NCBI GenBank assembly: GCA_947579605.1
Contig: OX388313.1
Span: forward strand, 30,073,214 to 30,137,213
DNA length: 64,000 nt
Reading direction: 5' to 3'
Origin: Athripsodes cinereus
Lineage: Eukaryota; Arthropoda; Insecta; Trichoptera; Leptoceridae
Each line of letters begins with the position of its first letter. The first letter of the stretch is position 1. Made by a program: the position numbers and the translations under genes. The notes under the pieces were generated by a model. The model did not search any database and had not been told where the DNA came from. It saw only the letters and a list, made by a program, of their open reading frames with translations. Positions 9,995-21,115 of the stretch are shown piece by piece.

Positions 9995-10605
9995 GATGCA
10001 GTATATTTCAGTACAATAATAATAATAACAGCAAAATAGTACATGGCCGTAGCTAAGCAAAATTTTATTGTTGCGACTATTAAATTGACTCCATTTCCAT
10101 GAACCAAAAACTCTAAATTCTAATATTTCAAGATATGTCACATTAAAATTTTGAATTTGTATTGCTGTCTACCGAAAACTCTAAATAAATTATTCAAATT
10201 TAAAAAAAAAAATTGTTTGGAAATTGAAAGAAATTCATTCACTTTGTCGGTGTTTAGGTAGTAGAATTCCATTATGAAATTTAAAATATGTATGTAGTCT
10301 TGATTGCTTCGTGTGTTGTAGGATATTGTATTGTTATTATATATTTGAGATAAACTGTATGACTCTAATGCAATAAAATACAATAAAAATATAAAAAAAC
10401 TTATTTTTTCTTCTACTTTAATATATGACATACATTGTATCATCTACTTTAATTTGTAATCTACTTCATTCGAAAGAATCTCACTTTCTACGTTGAAATA
10501 AGCACAAAATCTAGAATTTGAAAAATTTCCAGTTTGTCTATCGAACTGGATAGTCGAAATGTATGCAACCTTTTTTGTTTCAATCTCAATTATCACGCCC
10601 CCTAT
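9995..10605. other. No gene found
   Basis: AT-rich. The minus-strand 101-codon frame at 10,138-10,443 is rich in Ile/Tyr/Phe/Asn with no motif, consistent with AT bias. Confidence 0.5.
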
Positions 10606-10609
10606 ATCT

Positions 10610-10842
10610 ACTACTTCTACTATTATACCATCACTGTATATCCTACAAGCGGGGTAGCCAGCAGAACATCTGCACGTAACAAACATGCAACCTGTCCTCT
10701 CAGGATGGGCTGCAAACCTGATTTATGAATTTAAGATGTGAAATTTCTTTATTTTCAAACAACTGCTTTTTACAGTTAAAACGGAAAAAAACTGGGAGAT
10801 CAATTTTTTACCGGATGCTCCACTGGGGATTTACAACGGAAA
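10610..10842 (-). mobile_element. S1 SINE, diverged
   Basis: Starts in the reversed tail (TACTACTTCTACTATTATACC). It contains AAGCGGGGTAGCCAGCAGA, CTGTCCTCTCAGGATGGGC, GAATTTAAGATG and ATGCTCCACTGGGG. Part of the middle is missing. Confidence 0.8.
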
Positions 10843-10946
10843 TTAAAATTCTTTGCGTCATAATCCATAAGAAATTATTCCTTTTGTTTCTTTTCTTTAT
10901 TTGCATTTTGTCGTATTAATAAGACGATATTAAATTTAAATTTATT

Positions 10947-11011
10947 ATATTATATTAATATTTAAATTTCAATTTAATATATTATATTAATATTTAAATT
11001 TCAATTTCTTT
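10947..11011. repeat. Tandem duplication, 32-bp period
   Basis: The unit containing TATTAATATTTAAATTTCAA occurs twice in a row. Confidence 0.9.
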
Positions 11012-11307
11012 TGCAGTAGTCGCTTTAGTAGTTTTTATGTCGGAATAAATTGTAGAACATGAGATGAATTTGTAACAGGGGTGCATATTGTGCAACGACA
11101 TCGCTTTGTTCTTTCATACGGTGTCATAGTAAACCTATTTTAATCCGTTTATCAATATGTTTATGTATATGTCTATTATATCTGCTTCCAACTGGCGACT
11201 AGTAAAAATAACAGAGAAACTAATGTATTCTATAAACATTTGCATCTCTTGAACGTGTTTCTGATTAATAAAATTGTATGAATCTTGAATTATATGAAAC
11301 AGATAGA

Positions 11308-11520
11308 GTAGCTAAATTTATTTATTTATTTATTTATTTACAAATATTTACGGCCAAAGCCTTTAACATGTTAAACCTCTGTATACATACAAAACATGTA
11401 AACAAAGGAAAGATCTGTTACAAAAAAAGACACAAAACAATTAGACTAAAGAAACGAAAGTTTTACAGACAATATAACATTAATCATGTTATAATTATAA
11501 AAAAGGTACAAAAATGTTAA
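11308..11520 (-). repeat. U5 retroelement 3' end, copy 2
   Basis: A (TTTA)n tract followed by ACGGCCAAAGCC and CATGTTAAACCTCTGTATAC. It parallels the copy at 9,085 and leads directly into the minisatellite. Confidence 0.65.
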
Positions 11521-11790
11521 AAATTTTTGGTAAAGACATCACAAAGAGAAATCAAAGGTATATAAATGTCAATTATAGTAAAAAGTCAATTAGTTAAAAT
11601 TCATAATTTAAAAATTTGGTCAAGACATTACAAAGAGAAATCAAAGTGGTATAAAATTAAATGTAAAAAGTCAGTTAGTTAAAATTCATAAGTAAAAAAT
11701 TTGGTCAAGAACATTACAAAGAGAAATCAAGGTGGTAAGAAATTGTCAAATATAGTAAATAGTCAATTAGTTTAAATTCATAAGTTAATA
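11520..11790. repeat. Minisatellite, ~90-bp unit, about 3 copies
   Basis: The blocks ATTACAAAGAGAAATCAA and GTTAGTTAAAATTCATAA recur in the same order three times at spacings near 88-92 bp. Units differ by small indels. It may belong to the U5 3' region. Confidence 0.9.
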
Positions 11791-11799
11791 AAAAATTGA

Positions 11800-12035
11800 T
11801 ATAAAAAAATTTATATAAAAAATTTCAAATAATAGAGATCAATTAAAAAACATAAGTTTAGGATGCATAAAAACATAAGTGGTTAAAAGAGCAATTCGCC
11901 ACACAAAAAAAAAATAACAATTAGTCACATGAACATATCCAGTTAGAGGCATAGAATACCAGAGAAGATCAACGTAAATAAGCAACTCTAAACCTCGACT
12001 ACCCATTGTCAGTTTGTTTATTAATATTGGATTAT
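11800..12035. other. AT-rich DNA
   Basis: Nothing recognised. Confidence 0.4.
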
Positions 12036-12037
12036 TA

Positions 12038-12086
12038 ATATTGCGCCGTTTTTTTTAATTTAAATCACCCCAAGGGAGCATCTAAA
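12038..12086 (-). repeat. LINE-B 3'UTR relic
   Basis: Contains GCGCCGTTTT and CACCCCAAGGGAGC, parallel to the LINE-B 3'UTR at 24,210-24,250. Confidence 0.45.
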
Positions 12087-12089
12087 TTG

Positions 12090-13385
12090 TTGTTTCACAC
12101 TATAATTTACTTTTATTAATATTTACAAAACAAAATTTGGTTAAATTATTGTAACTAATTTGGATAAATTTAATTTGTATCTATATTTCTATTTTTAAAA
12201 CAGTTAATTTTAACACAACAAACACCAAATACAATGCTATTGAATAAAGTACACTGTCAGTTTTTTTGTTGCTTGACTAAAATTTTTAGTTTAAATGGAA
12301 AAGTTATGGGTTTAGGCAGTTACAAGAGCGCCATATACTTGTACTATAACGATATCCAAAATATTACACTACCATCATCTATCTCAAAGAATCAAAGCTA
12401 TTCTTTTATTTTTTATTTTATACCTATAACACATATTCAAGCACATTAATATTTCAAAAGAAGTTATATTGTAAACAAGTTCAACATTTCTAACACATCT
12501 TAAGCCCATAAGGTCGACTGTCACATTTGCATAATAAAAGTTAATAATGAATAACTATAAATCGGGTTTAAAACTAGTACACATGCATATTCCAATGGAA
12601 ATACAATTATTACATGTTAGGTAAATATAAGGTGTTTAGTGCAACAAAAGCCAAACCCCCTCGAGATGTATTATTCTGAGATATGAAGGTAAAAAAATCA
12701 TCAAATTTCATTGTTTTTTTTCCTTAATTTATTTTAATCGATAAAAATAAACAATATGTATCTCCATGAAACTTATTATCACACATATCGATAAATTTCT
12801 CTGAATTTGACGAAATAATTTTCAATGCAAAAAAATATGTATTTACCTTCTTATTTTTGATTAGTAAGTATTGAATTCGGTTTAGGTTTTTGTTGCGGTG
12901 TAAAACATGAGGTATGAGATGTTCAAAAGACGATAAAACTAAAAATTCTTGAAATTGTGGGTTAGGCATTTGTTCCACTGAACATCTCATATCATAATAT
13001 TATTATCAATGCTCTTAAGAATATTGTATAAATAATAAAGTTGTTACACCCGACATACTTTCTTCTCTCCTGGTATCTGAGTGACTCGTGTAATGAACTC
13101 ACCCTTCCTTCCTTATGTTCGGCCCTTTTCACACATACAAAATATTACACGACTAGTTAGGGATCAAGAATTTTCGTTTCTAACAATGGGATTTTGATTA
13201 ACATAGGGAATATTGTATTGTTTCCACGCATAAATAACAGAAATTGATATGTTTATTTAATAAATGTCTTCGAAATGAAGAAAGTTGTACATAGGTAATT
13301 TGACAATGATAATAAATAATATTTAAAAATATTATCATGAATTGTCTGTCATCATTTGGTACGGAGAGGATGACTCGCATGTTTA
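12090..13385. other. No gene found
   Basis: AT-rich. Frames at 12,234-12,449 (+), 12,724-12,990 (-) and 13,198-13,380 (-) show no motifs and carry AT-driven composition. Confidence 0.5.
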
Positions 13386-13389
13386 TTTC

Positions 13390-13455
13390 TAGCAGTTGGT
13401 CCGCTGGCTATCCCACTTAAGAGAAATACCACGATGGGATGGATGGATGGATCAT
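13390..13455 (+). repeat. S1 3' end with GGAT tail
   Basis: GCAGTTGGTCCGCTGGCTAT, then CCCACTTAAG and a (GGAT)n tract in place of the usual (TAG)n. Confidence 0.7.
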
Positions 13456-13459
13456 TTGT

Positions 13460-13940
13460 CTGTAAATTTTAAACCTGAGGTGTTCTTTCTCTTGGAGTGT
13501 ATTCAGTATTCATCTATTTTCGAAGATGGTATCCGACCGTTATCTATGAAAATTCTTAAGTGTGAAAAGGGTTTTTAAAATACTCGTAAAAAGTACACCG
13601 AACTCTTGAACTGAGTTTAATAATACCTAATACAACTACCACCGTTGAGTTCGTTTACCCTTTTATCACTTCTGTGCTCCTGTTAACCTAAATTAAAATC
13701 GTTGTCGTGTTTTTATTAATTAATTAATTAATTATTGTTACTTAATTATTAAAACAAACTGGGTAAAAGGGGTTATTTGGTTATTCTACTTCGCTTCACG
13801 ACACTAGCTACTTGGGTTCACATGTTATTCCATTTTATTTATAATTCCGTTACTTGTTTGTAATTGATATTATCACGATGTTTACAATCATAGGTAAATG
13901 AAACAAAGGTGAACTCATTAAAGATTTTAAACAATAATTG
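13460..13940. other. No gene found
   Basis: AT-rich, with a (TTAA)n tract at 13,715-13,733. Confidence 0.45.
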
Positions 13941-13942
13941 AA

Positions 13943-14740
13943 ATACTACTATACTACTATACTATATCCTCACGCCGTATCCCAAGTGGGGTAGGCAGAG
14001 AAAACGAAACGCCACGTCGCTCTATCCTTACATACTTCTTTCGCTTCCTCTACATTCATCCAGTTTCTCATACATGCACGCCGATTCCTCTTACTTAACA
14101 CGCGACCGTCCTTGAGAATTTGATCCACGTGGTTAAGCCACGTAGTTCTTGGACGTCCGCGCTTTCTCACACCCTCTCTTTCAGATAAATACACCCTCTT
14201 CGTCAATCTTACACCATCCATTCGCTCCACATGACCAAACCATCTCAATTTATTTACACGCATTCTATCAACAACACTCCTCTTGCATCCACTCATTCTT
14301 CTATATCCTCATTTTATCTAATATCCTCATTTCTTACTCTATCACGCAATGTTTTACCTACTATTCTTCTCAGTGATCGCATCTCCACTGCATTTATTCC
14401 ACTCTCGTCCTTCTTCAGCCATGTCCAAGTTTCGCTTGCATACATCAGTGTCAGTACGAGGATGGCGTTGTGCACCAGCATTTTAGCCATGTTCGAGACA
14501 TTGCTATTGCTAACAATAGATCGAAGTGCACCGTTCACTCTCGCACCAGCCACTTTTCTTTTTTCAATGTCCCTTTCATACCTACCATCCCTCACAAACA
14601 TACTTCCTAAATAAACATATTCGTCCACCTTCTCCAAACATTCATTTCCAACCTTTATTTCACACATTGTTCTTTCAATCTCTCTTTCAAACACCAGCAC
14701 TTTCGTCTTTGTCACATTCATTTTCATCCCATTCATACTG
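13943..14740 (-). pseudogene. LINE-A polymerase C-terminal third, frameshifted
   Basis: This is the longest LINE-A copy in the window. On the minus strand, 14,736-14,314 encodes the segment downstream of the reverse-transcriptase catalytic motif (MNVTKTKVLVF, then VYLGSMF, ALRSIVSN, MYASETWTW, LRRIVGKTLRDRVRN). After a frame change at about 14,300-14,314, 14,296-13,970 encodes SVVDRMRVNKLRWFGHVERM, a GRPRT motif, NRRACMRNW, EVCKDRATW and the end SAYPTWDTA. The break coincides with a tandem duplication of AATGAGGATA, which explains the frameshift. The YADD catalytic site and the endonuclease are absent, so the copy is 5'-truncated. The stop codon lies inside the shared 3' tail, and the element ends in ATAG-type short repeats (13,943-13,965). 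The repeat tail and polymerase resemble RTE-type LINEs; the clade is not certain. Confidence 0.92.
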
Positions 14741-14744
14741 CAAC

Positions 14745-15060
14745 TTTCATATACAACATAATTGAAATATTTATTGTTTATTATTTAACAGCCAATGAAC
14801 TTCAAATATAATAGAATTAAAAGCAATAATCAACTTTAAACTAAAATAAAATTGATAGTTGGTCAAATATTGTATCAAAAGCAAGTTGACATAATATCAA
14901 TATTGTGTTTTGTATATATATGCCTATCTAAGTAGTTTTACTGAAAACTTTTATTTGTACATTTTTTCTTTTTGACATTCTACACTTCTGTCGGGAACAC
15001 AGAGTATGTTATTTTCGGACATATGCTCGATGACACGCTATCTCGATTCCACAATATAGT
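14745..15060. other. No gene found
   Basis: AT-rich; nothing recognised. Confidence 0.4.
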
Positions 15061-15064
15061 CTTC

Positions 15065-15312
15065 TTCATTAGGCCGTTTCCCTTTCGAACTAGGCAGAAA
15101 GGATCGAGCTCCAATTATTCCTATCCTTGCATACCTTTTTCGCTTCCGTCATTGTCATACAATTCCTCATGCATGCTCTCCTGTTCAATATTATGCTTAA
15201 AACCTGTCCGTCCTGTAAGATTTGATTTATATGGCCTTGCCATTTATTTGAACGGCTAAGTCTCCGTGCACCATTCTTATCAGCATGATCCACCTTATTC
15301 CTCTTATACAAA
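15065..15312 (-). pseudogene. LINE-A-type C-terminal relic
   Basis: The minus strand encodes NGARRLSRSNKWQ, HINQILQDGQVL, NRRACMRNCM, KKVCKDRNNW and SILSA. This is the last ~75 residues of a LINE-A relative, closest to the copies at 36,040 and 39,985, which form a second subfamily (ARRLGRP, ILQDG). The terminal tail is lost. Confidence 0.85.
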
Positions 15313-15384
15313 ATATAGATACACAAAAAAAATCATTGTATAACTAAATATTTATTTCAGATAAAATCATATGTATACTGTATA

Positions 15385-15535
15385 TGAAATGTGTCGGTGC
15401 ACACGTAGTGGAATCCCTTAATTAGGTAAATTGAAACGAGTGTTTATTTCTATTAAAGATTATTATAGATCACGAGAGAGACGTCTTTCGACTTATCAGG
15501 TCATTATCGATCAAAATTATATGATTGACTCTCTC
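15385..15535 (-). repeat. FB family, copy 2
   Basis: Contains CGGTGCACACGTAGTGGAAT, AAATTGAAACGAGTGTTT and, on the minus strand, CCTGATAAGTCGAAAGACGT followed by CTCTCTCG. This copy keeps the intact GTC-GAAA-GAC hairpin. Confidence 0.75.
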
Positions 15536-15544
15536 ATTTATACA

Positions 15545-15770
15545 CCGTTACAGCATCTCTCGCAAATGTGGTAGACTCACTGTATTCAATGAACACACAG
15601 ATCGTCCATTGTGTGCTATATAAACATAAGGCATTCAGAACACATGGCTTACCTCATCATTGCTAAATTAATTGAAAATTATTATTATAATAATGTCTTG
15701 TATATGGTGTTTTACAAACACCTGCTCTTAAAGATACTGAAAACCTTGTACATACGAGAATTTTAGTTTT
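15545..15770 (-). repeat. S1 SINE, diverged
   Basis: Reverse S1 landmarks in order: CTCGCAAATGTGGTAGACTC, AGGCATTCAGAACACATGGC, CTCATCATTGCTAAATT, ACACCTGCTCTTAAAGATAC. Confidence 0.65.
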
Positions 15771-15864
15771 ATAGGAGAGATTTTATTTCAGAAAAATCAT
15801 TATAAATAGATGTTGTTTTAACAATAAAATTAACCATTGTGTGAGGTCACTTATTATGTAATTT

Positions 15865-15945
15865 GAGTTCAAGTGCTGTCCGAAGCACTATCAAATAAGG
15901 TGACGTTGTCTTTTCTATGCCTTATACTGTATATATATGGTAGTT
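15865..15945 (+). repeat. T1 SINE, 5'-truncated
   Basis: Contains GAGTTCAAGTGCTGTCC (decayed B box) and ATAAGGTGACGTTGTCTTTT, the T1 body. Confidence 0.65.
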
Positions 15946-15954
15946 TTGTGTGTT

Positions 15955-16790
15955 AAACGCGAATCATTGTTCGTTCAATTTCATAAAGATAAAATAAATT
16001 AGTTTTTGTTTCTATAAATATTTTTTTAAACAAAATAATGTTTATTTATTTATTTTTATTAATAAACTAGCAATGTTTAATGTATCACAATAATATGTTA
16101 TTTGTTTTAGTTTGTTCATTTCAAATTGATGCACATAAAAATATAAAACAGTGTCGAGAAAACATTGCATGTTGAGCACATACCCACATATTGCAATTTA
16201 ATATTATACCGAGGCATCATAGATCATCAAACTGCATAGATAAAAATATACATAAACATAATTAATATAAAATAGGTATATATAAATAATTAGATTATTG
16301 TTATGTATTTATTAATTACATAACCCTCATTCAGTCATTCATTCACATCATCATGCAATAATGATGATGATGATAATAACAATAGTGAAACAACAAGCTG
16401 GCAAATAATATTATCTACGTGTAGAATTCGTTGGTAATAATGTAGTATACAATATTAACTACTTCACGGGTACATTATTAAACTCGGAAAGGTGACTTGA
16501 GGTAATTCACCTGATGTGATTGTTACGCTACTCTATCATAGATGGCTCTGGTAGTTTAATTCAAACTGTTTAACTTGTGATACCACCATTATGACGGTTG
16601 TAACAATATTGAGTTTCATAGTTTTACCACCTCGTTTCAGATTTCATACAAGTATTTCTTGAAAATATGTTTATGTTTCATATTTTTGGTATATTTTTTG
16701 CTATAGTTTTATTGCTATTCAACGTTCCTCTCCAAGCTCCGTAAAATTTTTGTTCAATCCTACAACTGGTCATAGAAGGGCCGGAGAGGG
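15955..16790. other. No gene found
   Basis: AT-rich, with an ATG/ATA microsatellite-like tract at 16,352-16,380. Confidence 0.45.
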
Positions 16791-16813
16791 GTTGGAAGAA
16801 AGCGACTTTCCTG

Positions 16814-16955
16814 CCTTCAGAACATTCGAGAGTGGACCGGGATGAGAGATGTGAAGGAGCTGTTACACCGTGCTGCCCAAAACAGACAAGATTTCTCCCA
16901 GGTGATCGTCAACGACCGAGGAACCCGAAAAAACACGCAAAGAAGAAGAAGAATC
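16814..16955 (+). pseudogene. LINE-C polymerase C-terminus
   Basis: One open frame reads NIREWTGMRDVKELLHRAAQ, NRQDFSQVIVN and RRRR, ending in a GAA-rich tail. It matches the ends of non-LTR reverse transcriptases with an IREWTG motif. The second copy is at 25,476. Only about 47 codons remain. Confidence 0.7.
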
Positions 16956-16959
16956 CTAT

Positions 16960-17640
16960 AAATCGAAAATCATTTCGACTGCCAAAACAACAGTATAGCC
17001 CCTTTAAGACAAGATTTATATCTATGTTATATTCTTATGCAATGTAATCATACTTCATAGATTAATGACAAATAAATAAGTGATAATATGAACATTATCA
17101 TAGATCATTATTAGTTGTTTGACTTGTTCGGGTATTTTGCCCCATTCCACTATTCCATAAATCCTTACGCTTGGTAAAAAGCTATCACGTGTTATATACC
17201 CAGAAAAAGAAAAACTACATACTTATAAAGGTATTAATATAATATAATGTCTACATCGAGTTTACACAGGAGACACTCAATACGTAATGTATAAAAAGCA
17301 TAATCCATAGATAAGCTCGACCTTATCTAAGCTTCAATGTCGTTAGTTATGCGGTGATAATTTTTGTTTTGTTACTAGGGGCGTAAAAGGGTTTATGGAG
17401 ACAAATCTATTTAATATAATTATGTGTGACAAATTTTATTAAGTTTGTCGCAATAATGTCAATAACTAGAAATATAACATTATATTAAATTCTTTTTGCT
17501 TTTAGGCTGGCTTGTGTGTAAAATTTTCAGGACTTTTTTCACTATTTTCGTCCTACTTAAGTTATGGGACTCTTTTACTACTTCCAAATGAACATCTTAT
17601 AGACAAATAGGCAAAATTTGTAAACATGGTTCTCTAATTG
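16960..17640. other. No gene found
   Basis: AT-rich; nothing recognised. Confidence 0.4.
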
Positions 17641-18075
17641 AAAATATCTGATTCGTTATTTTCATGTCTTCGTAGTGCTAAACTCAGTAAAACATAACAA
17701 TTGTAATTTTTATGTCATACTTAGCTAGTAATAAGATTATATGTATTTACTACTAGCCTTATACTTTATTACAAAAATAATTCTTAAACATTTAGTTTCA
17801 GTATATTATATGCTATGAAAAATGTTTGTATTCGAATCTTGCAACTTAAACTTTTCATACATTTACTTCTGATATGGTCTCCTTAAAACTGTAATAATTA
17901 TCTTTGTCAATAATTAATAAAGTTTTTAAAAAGTTTTTAGCCTAAGGCCTGCCTAGAGGATGAGACATTGTATAGAGTGTATTATTTTATCTCTGACTTT
18001 CCTAAGTACGGAGTTTATTGAGATCATACATACATACATATACACAAACAGGTAAAAAATATTTATGTGTGGATT
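17640..18075 (+). repeat. U4 repeat, copy 1
   Basis: Shares with 43,100-43,520: AAAATGTTTG, the TTTTTAGCCT and CCTGCC blocks, AGAGTGTATTATTTTA, CATACATAC and ATTTATGTGTGGATT. About 430 bp align in order, with many substitutions. Confidence 0.7.
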
Positions 18076-18161
18076 TACTAATTTTTATTTTTGTTTTGTT
18101 TCAGGTGAGTTACAAAATCATTTTGAATTATATCAGACGACCCACTTCCTTCATTATTCAG
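18076..18161 (+). promoter_or_regulatory. Possible recursive splice site or 57-nt exon
   Basis: TACTAAT (18,076-18,082) is a good branch-point match. A T-rich tract follows to 18,102, then CAG|GTGAGT with the junction at 18,104/18,105. This back-to-back acceptor and donor is the layout of ratcheting splice sites in long insect introns. A second pyrimidine tract and TTCAG|GTAATT lie at 18,157-18,166, so 18,105-18,161 could instead be a 57-nt exon; it is open for 19 codons. No flanking host exons are visible, so this is inference from motifs only. Confidence 0.3.
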
Positions 18162-18239
18162 GTAATTTTTAAAATGTCACATTTCGCTGCATATTTTTTC
18201 ATTAGAAGACAATATTTATGTACAATATCTGTGTGAAAT

Positions 18240-18890
18240 TTTGTTTGTTGAATCTAGAACATATTTAATAATATTCAAATACTTATTACAAGTGATTCAA
18301 AATCAATTTTCATAACCTAAAATCATATTTCAAACAGTACTTAATAATATCATAATATCATTACATTGCTGTGAGGCAGTGACCCTTGACAGAATAATAC
18401 CTATGACATGTCTTGACCTCAGTAAGGGGACTTTTCTCCTAAACATGGGGTACTTTGCCCTCTCTAGAGGGTGACTTTCGTATCCGACTCACCCTTAAAC
18501 ATAATATAATTCATTGAGCATGCGCTTTAGTTTCCCGCCTACTCAAAAATATTCTCCGCTAGGTAACAACAACCAACTAAAACATCTCATATTATCATCA
18601 CTGACATTCCGATATTTGAACAAGCCGGTAGAACAAAAATAATAACAATATAAACAAAACAATAATGACAGCTAATGAAACACATGAATAAGTTCTTTAT
18701 TTTGAATTTTAGAACGTTTTAAAAATAGTTGCCAGTGTTGTATATCTTTAATCTTACCAAAGTTTAGTGTTCTAACCTCTCAGAAGGTCAAATGGGCTAT
18801 TTTTGTTTTTTGGTTGCTAGAGTGACAGTTTGGAATATTTTTTCAAAAAAAGAACTTTTTTGAATATATTTTATTGTTGTTCGACGTGGT
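18240..18890. other. No gene found; lower repeat content
   Basis: Few recognised repeats. It could include the 5' leader of the candidate exon at 18,897, but no promoter motif is clear. Confidence 0.4.
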
Positions 18891-18896
18891 TTTTCG

Positions 18897-18957
18897 ATGA
18901 AGATGTCTTCTGATTTTACTGAGGTTGACAAATTTGATGTTGCTGAATGTACTGAAG
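18897..18957 (+). CDS. Possible first coding exon, function unknown
   Basis: An ATG at 18,897 opens MKMSSDFTEVDKFDVAECTE, an acidic N-terminus unlike the AT-driven chance frames nearby. The sequence then reads GAAG|GTAATT, an acceptable splice donor at 18,957/18,958. Without splicing the frame stops after 34 codons. The coding bias of these 20 residues (Asp/Glu/Ser-rich) and the donor are the only evidence. A TTAA MITE sits 65 bp downstream, which would then be intronic. I do not recognise the protein, and no second exon was found. Confidence 0.25.
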
Positions 18958-19022
18958 GTAATTCATTTGATTTTTACTTATTTTCGCACCAAATACCATA
19001 AAATAACACTAATTTTGATCCT

Positions 19023-19311
19023 TTAACCCTTTCTAAGGTGGTGGCAATATATTGTACACCATTTCAAACTAATAAAATATCTAAGTATAACGATGTTGCT
19101 AATCATTTTTACTTTTAGTACAACTAGTGACATCTCTTGAACCAATATTTTGTTTTTTTTTTATGTTTTTACTTGCTTTTATTATTGGAGTGCATCACCA
19201 TCAAAGAGTCCCCCCTACTTGCTTTTATGATCATTGGAAAATATATAATTATCATTTGTTAATATTGACTCTAATATCACTTTTAGATTCTTTTGCCTTA
19301 GAAAGGGTTAT
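19023..19311. mobile_element. TTAA-flanked MITE, piggyBac-like
   Basis: CCCTTTCTAAGG at 19,027-19,038 and its exact reverse complement at 19,296-19,307 form 12-bp inverted repeats. The left flank is TTAA and the right flank is TTAT. TTAA target sites and CCC-starting ends are typical of piggyBac-type elements. No transposase is encoded in the ~280 bp. Confidence 0.6.
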
Positions 19312-19314
19312 GTT

Positions 19315-20065
19315 ATTATTTTAAAAATATGTGTACATATTTTATGATACTATTTAAATTAACTATTACATTATTATAAAACTTGTTCTTTTTACAAAAA
19401 TGTAAATTCGACAAAATGTATAACAAAGAGAATAAAGTTATACTTTCTTTAAAAACTTCTGCGATTGAACAAGTTAGATAACAGGTTGACATTTAAAAAA
19501 AACTGTTTTTTTGTTAATCAATGAAAAATTGTTTGTCAATAAAATTAGGTACTGTTTTAGTTCAAAGGTATTAATTAAATTGACCATTTACACGAAATTC
19601 GTAGAGTTTTTCGCAAAATTTTGCCTCATATTTATTTTTAGATATCTTATGTTTGACCCTGAAAGCGTTCATGGACGCGTGGGTGCCGGGAAGGGGGTGA
19701 TAGGCGGTGAGGGAGATTAGGGGAGGTGAAATGGAGGGAAAACTTTCGCGTGCGTCAGGGACGATATTAGCGCCACGTCGAATGTTCGGGAAACTAAAAA
19801 AATACAAGGTTATACTAGCCTTCGATAGATGGTAACGGGGTAGAACAAAAAATACATGATTGTGCAGATTTTGTTTTATAACTTTTTTATGTTTTACATG
19901 TTAGTAAATAAAATGGTAGGTTTATTTGACATACAAACATTAATTTACAGCACTTGTTTGTTAATTTATATATTGAATTTTTATTTTTTTTTCATAAAAA
20001 AATATCGCCAAATTTTGGCAAGTTTTAGTATGATAGTTAAACCTAGATGAAATTAGATTAATTCA
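19315..20065. other. No gene found; GC-rich patch
   Basis: 19,665-19,765 is markedly GC-rich (GGTGCCGGGAAGGGGGTGAT and similar) in AT-rich surroundings. No motif or frame supports a gene. Confidence 0.4.
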
Positions 20066-20071
20066 GATGTA

Positions 20072-20165
20072 TTTCATTTATTTACTTATTCTTTATAGTA
20101 CAAACAATTTCGTACATTCAAATCAATATACAGAGGGCGAATTATCTCATAAGTAACTATTTGAA
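20072..20165 (-). repeat. U1 LINE 3'UTR fragment
   Basis: Contains CAAATCAATATACAGAGGGC and GAATTATCTCATAAG after a TTTATTTACTTATTC tract. Confidence 0.6.
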
Positions 20166-20169
20166 TATT

Positions 20170-21060
20170 AAGTATATTCAACTCTTAACTATCTTTCAAT
20201 TAATTACTAGACAAATAGTTCCTAATTATTAAAACATTTGATTTTCGAAATGCAAAAAGTTCTTTAGATAGTTGGTCATTTAATAATATTATTATTTATT
20301 TATCGTATGGCATTAAGTTACATCACATGACAAAGAATTTATAGGACATAAACAGTAAAAATAGCACAGATAGGTCTGGTTGTCAAAGGTTAAGGTCAAT
20401 TTTTAAAATATATTTGGTCGCTGTTTCATTCAGCACGAAGAAATCTTTGAATTAATAATATTAATTTAATGCGAAACTTCAAGTGCAACAACATTACAAA
20501 ACGTCAGCCCTAAGACCCTATATGGTAGTATCATGTACGCGCATGACTCGTTTTTGTAATGTGACAAATGAAAATAATAATTGTACTTGAAACTCTCATT
20601 ACATGCGCCTTGTAATTGAAGGTATCAGGCGACTATGAATGTTCAGGAGGTGTGCGCACGGCAGATGCGCGCGGCCGGTGACCGACTCAAGGACAGGGCG
20701 CGAGTTCAACAGCCACGATATTATACGTACCACCACCACCACTACAACGACAAACAGTAATATCAATAGCAATACACATTCCCACACATAAACACACGCT
20801 ACTACCATATAGCAAACTATTATATAAGTATTTTAGTCTATTTGTGTGTTCGTATGTTATTTGACATATCCTTTATAGACCGCATATGAATTTATAGAGA
20901 TTCATACCTTTGATTGTAGTACAATGGTTATGGTATTCCTGTGTAGAAGTGCACCTTTTCCCAACAGTCACCACAATTTGTTTGCAATATGTTTATATTG
21001 GTACATAATATAATTTGTGTTGCAAACTTGAAGGATATTCATTGCTTTTTTATTGTAAAA
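20170..21060. other. No gene found; CpG-rich patch at 20,640-20,710
   Basis: 20,645-20,705 contains GTGCGCACGGCAGATGCGCG and several further CpGs, unlike the surroundings. It could be a promoter or a repeat fragment; there is not enough evidence to decide. A short CCA-rich tract lies at 20,730-20,748. Confidence 0.35.
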
Positions 21061-21065
21061 GTCCT

Positions 21066-21115
21066 CTTCTATACTTCAGCATTAGTAGATATTCTATACT
21101 TCAGCATTAGTAGGA
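21066..21115. repeat. Short tandem duplication
   Basis: TTCTATACTTCAGCATTAGT occurs twice in direct succession. Confidence 0.95.

Noticed and set aside
13970..14296. Host protein-coding gene
   Set aside because: The protein matches LINE polymerase C-termini and recurs in at least eight places in the window.
14149..14765. Plus-strand frames over 14.1-14.8 kb
   Set aside because: They are antisense shadows of the LINE-A coding strand.
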